From Bacteroidales bacterium (GTDB lineage Bacteria > Bacteroidota > Bacteroidia > Bacteroidales > F082), in assembly GCA_023229135.1 (NCBI GenBank), contig JALNZT010000031.1:1-57296 (forward strand): a stretch of DNA of 57,296 nt. The letters are read 5' to 3'. The position numbers were made by a program, and so were the translations under genes. This document shows, piece after piece, positions 53,538 through 57,296 of the stretch. Each line of letters starts with the position of its first letter. Positions within the stretch are counted from its first letter, which is position 1. Below the pieces are notes generated by a model. That model saw only the letters and a program-made list of their open reading frames with translations, made no database searches and was not told where the DNA came from.

Positions 53538-53849
53538 TTACGAGCCAGGGTCGTGTTTTTTAAACCCATTGAGCAAGCCTACGCTGTAAATTAATTTTGA
53601 ATAGTCATAATCCTCACCAGGCTCAAAGTCGGTCGATAAATCCAGGGCGTATTCAAGGGTTTCTTGCCTGTTATTTGGAGGGGTTGACCAATAATCAAGA
53701 TGATCCACAAAGTTGGGAATGCACCTCCGATGCTACATCTTCATGCGCAAGCTTATCTTATCCGAATATTCAATGCTTTCCGCAAGTTACAGGAAATATT
53801 CAGAAAGTGTTTTGTCTAAAGACAAGTGCCCTTCTTTAATTAATTTTCC
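53538..53849 (-). pseudogene. Decayed serine hydrolase (beta-lactamase-related) fragment
   Basis: In one continuous minus-strand frame the translation reads GKLIKEGHLSLDKTLSEYF, a stop, LAESIEYSDKISLRMKM, a stop, then HRRCIPNFVDHLDYW and TDFEPGEDYDYSKLIYS, ending in a stop at 53538-53540. This tracks the middle of the PF00144 family (usual forms: EGKLSLDDPVSKYF, DKITIRHLLTHTSGIPNF, FEPGEDFHYSN). At least two internal stops are present, and the N-terminal part with the SxxK nucleophile and the C-terminal part are missing. It is a dead gene, probably broken by insertion of the neighbouring cassette. Confidence 0.75.
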
Positions 53850-53907
53850 TTACCACCTTACAAAATTGCTTATTTCCACACTTTTCCGTTCGTCTCATTG
53901 CGCTGCT

Positions 53908-53915
53908 TATCTTTG
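53908..53915 (+). promoter_or_regulatory. Probable -7 box (TATCTTTG) of the ABC-F gene
   Basis: Exact TAnnTTTG match. Transcription would begin near 53922, 18 bases before the ATG at 53940, and this excludes the in-frame TTG at 53898. The -33 element is not clear (TTTTCCG about 20 bases upstream). Confidence 0.5.
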
Positions 53916-53939
53916 CGGTCGATTTTAAAAATAATTGGC

Positions 53940-55580
53940 ATGATTTCAATAGATGGATTGGGCGTTGAGTTTGGGGGAACCACACTTTTCAAGGATATTT
54001 CGTTTGTGGTAAACGAGAAAGACCGCATCGCGCTGATGGGGAAAAACGGCGCGGGAAAGTCAACCTTGCTCAAGATTTTGGCCGGTGCTAAAACGCCTTC
54101 ACAAGGCAAGGTCTCGGCGCCGGATGATGCCATAATTGCCTATTTGCCACAGCATTTATTGAGCGAGAATAACAGAACGGTTTTCGAGGAGGCTTCGCAG
54201 GCCTTCGTGGAGCTGATTGCCATGCAGCAAGAGATGGAAGAGATGAACTTGCAGCTGAGCAGCCGAACCGACTACGAATCGCCTGAATATTACGATATTA
54301 TCGAAAAGGTCTCCACGCTGAGTGAAAAGGTATATAGCCGTGGCGATATTAATTTCGATAGCGAAGTGGAGAAAATCCTGCTGGGGCTTGGTTTTGAGCG
54401 TGCTGACTTTCAGCATTCAACGAGCGAATTTAGTGGAGGCTGGCGGATGCGTATCGAGCTGGCCAAAATACTGCTCCAAAAGCCCGACCTGATTCTGCTG
54501 GACGAACCCACCAACCACTTAGATATTGAATCGGTACAATGGTTAGAAGATTTTTTGATCAACCAGGCCAAAGCGGTCATCGTGATTTCGCACGACCGCG
54601 CTTTTATCGACAATATTACCACCCGTACTATTGAAATTACAATGGGTCGGATTTATGATTATAAGGTTAACTACTCTCAATATTTAGTGCTGCGCGACGA
54701 CCGCCGACGTCAACAGCAGAAAGCCTATGACGAACAACAAAAAATGATTGCTGATAACCAGGAGTTTATCGAGCGGTTCAGGGGCACTTATTCTAAAACC
54801 AATCAGGTGCAGTCGCGGGTAAGGATGCTCGAAAAGCTCAAGATTCTGGAAATCGACGAGGTGGATACTTCCCATATTCGGTTGCGTTTTCCAGCTGCAC
54901 CACGCTCAGGAAACTATCCGGTTATTGCCAATGATGTCTCCAAATCTTACGGCGATCAGCTGGTTTTTTCGGATGTTTCGTTTACGGTGGAGCGGGGCGA
55001 AAAAATTGCCTTTGTAGGTAAAAACGGCGAAGGAAAGTCAACCCTCGTAAAAGCCATCATGGAGCAGCTTGAGCATGACGGCACTTTAAACCTCGGACAC
55101 AACACCCTGATTGGTTATTTCGCCCAAAACGAGGCCTCGCTCTTAGATGAATCGCTCACTGTTTTTCAAACCATTGATGATATAGCCAAGGGCGACATCC
55201 GCACCAAAATCAAGGATTTATTGGGTGCTTTTATGTTTAGTGGCGACGATCTGGATAAAAAAGTGAAAACGCTCTCCGGCGGTGAACGTACGCGCCTGGC
55301 GATGATCAAGCTGCTGTTAGAACCTTATAATTTACTTATCCTCGACGAGCCAACCAACCACCTCGATATGCGTACAAAGGATATACTGAAGCAAGCATTA
55401 TTGAAATATGACGGCACGCTGATTCTGGTTTCTCACGATCGTGATTTCTTAGATGGGCTGGTGACTAAAATTTACGAATTTGGTAACAAACAGGTGAAGC
55501 AATATCAGGAAGGAATTCAGGAGTTTTTGGCACGCAAAAAGATGGAGAACTTGCGTGAGTTAGAGGCTAAGAGTTCGTAG
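53940..55580 (+). CDS. ABC-F family ATPase
   Basis: 546 aa from the ATG at 53940. Two complete ATPase halves: Walker A GKNGAGKSTLLK, signature FSGGWRMRIELAK and Walker B LILLDEPTNHLD in the first; GKNGEGKSTLVK, LSGGERTRLAMIK and LLILDEPTNHLD in the second. The interdomain linker (YDEQQKMIADNQEFIERFRG, continuing KTNQVQSRVRMLEKL) is the P-site tRNA interaction motif region typical of ABC-F translation factors such as EttA, Uup and YdiF. No membrane segments and no long C-terminal coiled coil. Probably acts on stalled ribosomes; resistance to an antibiotic is not implied by sequence. Confidence 0.93.
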   Translation: MISIDGLGVEFGGTTLFKDISFVVNEKDRIALMGKNGAGKSTLLKILAGAKTPSQGKVSAPDDAIIAYLPQHLLSENNRTVFEEASQAFVELIAMQQEMEEMNLQLSSRTDYESPEYYDIIEKVSTLSEKVYSRGDINFDSEVEKILLGLGFERADFQHSTSEFSGGWRMRIELAKILLQKPDLILLDEPTNHLDIESVQWLEDFLINQAKAVIVISHDRAFIDNITTRTIEITMGRIYDYKVNYSQYLVLRDDRRRQQQKAYDEQQKMIADNQEFIERFRGTYSKTNQVQSRVRMLEKLKILEIDEVDTSHIRLRFPAAPRSGNYPVIANDVSKSYGDQLVFSDVSFTVERGEKIAFVGKNGEGKSTLVKAIMEQLEHDGTLNLGHNTLIGYFAQNEASLLDESLTVFQTIDDIAKGDIRTKIKDLLGAFMFSGDDLDKKVKTLSGGERTRLAMIKLLLEPYNLLILDEPTNHLDMRTKDILKQALLKYDGTLILVSHDRDFLDGLVTKIYEFGNKQVKQYQEGIQEFLARKKMENLRELEAKSS

Positions 55581-55610
55581 GGAGGGGAGTTTGGGAAAAG
55601 ATTTTTGTAT

Positions 55611-56654
55611 TTAACTTCCTTCAAGCCCGAAAACAGAAGCCAGCAACTGGTATGATCTCAACCTTGCCCGGTGATCCGTCATCATATCCTGCACAATAAT
55701 TTCATCAACAAAAAGGTCTTTTTGCAATTGGGTTAACTGCTCGAAAACCTGATCCGATGTGCCGGCAATAAACTTTGGAGGGATTCCTGTTCCTGCTACG
55801 TATTTTTCAAGTTTTGGCAAGCTTCCTAATTGCTTCACTGCTTCATCGGGTGTGGGAAGCCGGACATCTAAAATTCCTTTTGAAAGTAAATTGTACATCA
55901 CCTTGACCGGTGCAATTTGTTTTCGCGCTTCTTCTTCGGTATCGGCGCACACCACATGAACGGCAAGGCTTGCCAGTGGCGATTTTATACCACTTACCCC
56001 GCTTGAAGCTTGAAAATTGGTGCGGTATGATTGCAGGATTTCCTGAGTGCCTTTTTGATTGATAAAGCCGGCAAAAACATAGCGTAAGCCCAGATTTGCC
56101 GCTGCATTAGCGCTCCAGGCGCTGGAACCCAGCAGATGGAGTTCGGGCATGCTTTCGATGGTGTGGATAGGAGTTTGACTGAAAGGATGGTCTTTCGGGA
56201 AACCGTTGTCCAGCCAGGCCACCAATTCAAGTATTTGCTGGTTTGAATCGCTTTGGAACTGTTTGCTCCGATCTTGCTGCAAGGCAAAATCTAATACAGC
56301 ACCCGTTGTTGCCCTTCCCGCACCTAAATCTATACGATTGGGATAGAGTTCATTGAGTGTGCAAAAAACTTCTGCCACCTTAAAAGGGCTATAATGATTG
56401 AGCAATACCGAGCCGGAACCCACTCTAATTGTTGTCGTGTTTGCTGCGATGGCTGCTATCAAAACTTCTGGCGCACGGCCTGCGATAGCACTTGAACCGT
56501 GGTGCTCGGCAAGCCATATCCGCGCGAAACCTAATTTCTCAATATATTTGGCAACTTCTATACTGTTCATTAAAGCGTCGTGCCTTGTCTCTCCCGGAAT
56601 CACTGTTGCTAAATCTACGATAGATAATTTCATTTTTTTCATGGTGGTTTTCAT
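55611..56654 (-). CDS. LLM-class flavin-dependent oxidoreductase
   Basis: 347 aa from the ATG at 56654; ATGs at 56642 and 56633 are also possible, and the conserved part begins at MKLSIVDLATVIPGET (56633). The luciferase-like fold is clear: RIWLAEHHGSSAIAGRAPEV, VGSGSVLLNHYSPFKVAEVF and DLGAGRATTG. Members use FMNH2 with O2 or other acceptors; this subgroup (MsnO8-like) is widespread and its substrate is unknown. An O2-linked flavoenzyme in an otherwise anaerobic-looking genome is not unusual. It converges with the ABC-F gene. Confidence 0.9.
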   Translation of the reverse strand: MKTTMKKMKLSIVDLATVIPGETRHDALMNSIEVAKYIEKLGFARIWLAEHHGSSAIAGRAPEVLIAAIAANTTTIRVGSGSVLLNHYSPFKVAEVFCTLNELYPNRIDLGAGRATTGAVLDFALQQDRSKQFQSDSNQQILELVAWLDNGFPKDHPFSQTPIHTIESMPELHLLGSSAWSANAAANLGLRYVFAGFINQKGTQEILQSYRTNFQASSGVSGIKSPLASLAVHVVCADTEEEARKQIAPVKVMYNLLSKGILDVRLPTPDEAVKQLGSLPKLEKYVAGTGIPPKFIAGTSDQVFEQLTQLQKDLFVDEIIVQDMMTDHRARLRSYQLLASVFGLEGS

Positions 56655-56890
56655 TTTATGCTTACCAAAAATAATATTCAAATATCACGAAAATAAATCA
56701 ATTGCAATTATCGTCCATGCAAATCTTTGACACCACTCCAATACGCCAAGAAATCAAGAAATGAAGAAATGCTACCAAGTCTGCAAGACTCAAATAATCA
56801 CAAAGTACTGGTTATTAAGATTAAAACCTTAGTGAAACTTTTGTGACTTAGCGTCTTCGTAGCAAAATATTACTTTTTGGAATGGGATAA

Positions 56891-57205
56891 TTATTTAATT
56901 TCACTGTCAGGATCGTTAAGAATTTGTCTGTCTGTAAAACTCAAAGCAAGATCATTGATTAATTTTGCCTTTGTTGGAATATAAGTAGTAAATATAATTA
57001 TCAATAATCCTGCAGCTATTAATATTATGAGTTCTCCGGTCAATAAATAGGATAAAATCAGGATAAGAGTAGTGACGTCCATTACTGCGAATTTGAGTAT
57101 TAAAGCTGATCTGTATTCAGTTAGTTTTGCATTCAAATGCTGTTTTGCCCTGCATTGATTTAGTTTTCTTTGGCGGTGTTCTAAATAATATATGTATATT
57201 CGCAT
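56891..57205 (-). CDS. Small membrane protein of unknown function
   Basis: 104 aa from the ATG at 57205. A basic N-terminus (YYLEHRQRKLNQCRAKQHLN) is followed by two hydrophobic helices close together (FAVMDVTTLILILSYLL and ELIILIAAGLLIIIFTTYI). The tail is polar. No family is recognised. It is divergent, with only 21 bp between its start and the next gene at the window end, so the two probably share a control region. Confidence 0.65.
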   Translation of the reverse strand: MRIYIYYLEHRQRKLNQCRAKQHLNAKLTEYRSALILKFAVMDVTTLILILSYLLTGELIILIAAGLLIIIFTTYIPTKAKLINDLALSFTDRQILNDPDSEIK

Positions 57206-57226
57206 GAATATTTTAAGCAAAGTATT

Positions 57227-57296
57227 ATGAATAAATTAGCAGAGATAACAACAAAGTTCAATTCACTTAGTGCCACTCATCAGGAATTGATTATTA
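57227..57296 (+). CDS. Start of an unidentified gene (cut by window edge)
   Basis: From the ATG at 57227 the frame reads MNKLAEITTKFNSLSATHQE and then LII up to the end of the window. Only 23 codons are visible; there is no stop and no family assignment. TATATTCG at about 57195-57202 differs from TAnnTTTG by one base and lies 24 bases before the ATG, after a TTTG some 22 bases further upstream. Confidence 0.5.
   Translation, partial: MNKLAEITTKFNSLSATHQELII

Noticed and set aside
53597..53928. Two overlapping plus-strand frames of 70-80 codons upstream of the ABC-F gene
   Set aside because: They lie opposite the serine-hydrolase pseudogene, whose frame explains the region; no protein-like features.
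1..57296. tRNA, rRNA or CRISPR array
   Set aside because: No T-loop/acceptor pattern, rRNA segment or regularly spaced repeat was found on reading both strands.

Overview
The window looks like a chromosomal segment of an anaerobic, H2-metabolising member of the Bacteroidota. Supporting signs are promoter boxes of the TAnnTTTG type before several genes (lplA, the ABC-F gene, the zapA operon, rex), almost no Shine-Dalgarno sequences, Bacteroidota-typical families (DUF2851, CHRD-like lipoprotein, TPR protein with C-terminal HTH, histidine kinases ending in SGLGLIL) and a full electron-bifurcating [FeFe]-hydrogenase operon. No tRNA, rRNA or CRISPR array was seen. The genus cannot be fixed from the sequence alone.

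Layout. 1-7.4 kb, all on the minus strand: start of an ECF sigma factor, a TPR/HTH regulator, two small membrane proteins, a secreted C1 peptidase, an EamA transporter and an ALDH7-type aldehyde dehydrogenase with a clear terminator. 7.9-16.1 kb, plus strand: the redox repressor gene rex, then hydC-hydB-hydA (trimeric bifurcating hydrogenase), a very strong terminator hairpin, then a group C sensory [FeFe]-hydrogenase with a PAS domain and a SpoIIE/PP2C-type phosphatase. The set combines an NADH/NAD+ sensor, the H2 enzyme and a probable H2 sensor with a signalling output.

16.6-34.3 kb: six very large sensor histidine kinases in a row, arranged as three consecutive pairs, each a hybrid kinase (HisKA-HATPase-REC) followed by a kinase without a receiver. 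No DNA-binding response regulator is present.

34.4-50.8 kb: mostly housekeeping genes (purine nucleoside phosphorylase, secreted MsrB, Na+/alanine symporter, DUF2851, a coiled-coil gene with zapA, a structured RNA that is very probably 6S RNA, ribonuclease Y, peptide deformylase, ruvX, dapD, a Pmp3-type micro-protein, lplA, an M81 peptidase, a YjdM/PhnA protein). 50.8-53.9 kb is an accessory island: related boundary sequences flank a truncated ATP-binding-protein gene and an intact, A-rich PP-loop (PAPS reductase-like) gene, next to a decayed serine-hydrolase pseudogene. 53.9-57.3 kb: an ABC-F ATPase, an LLM flavin oxidoreductase, a small membrane protein and the first codons of a further gene.

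The parts most deserving follow-up are the sensory-hydrogenase/phosphatase module behind the terminator, the three-pair kinase array and the cassette-like island.
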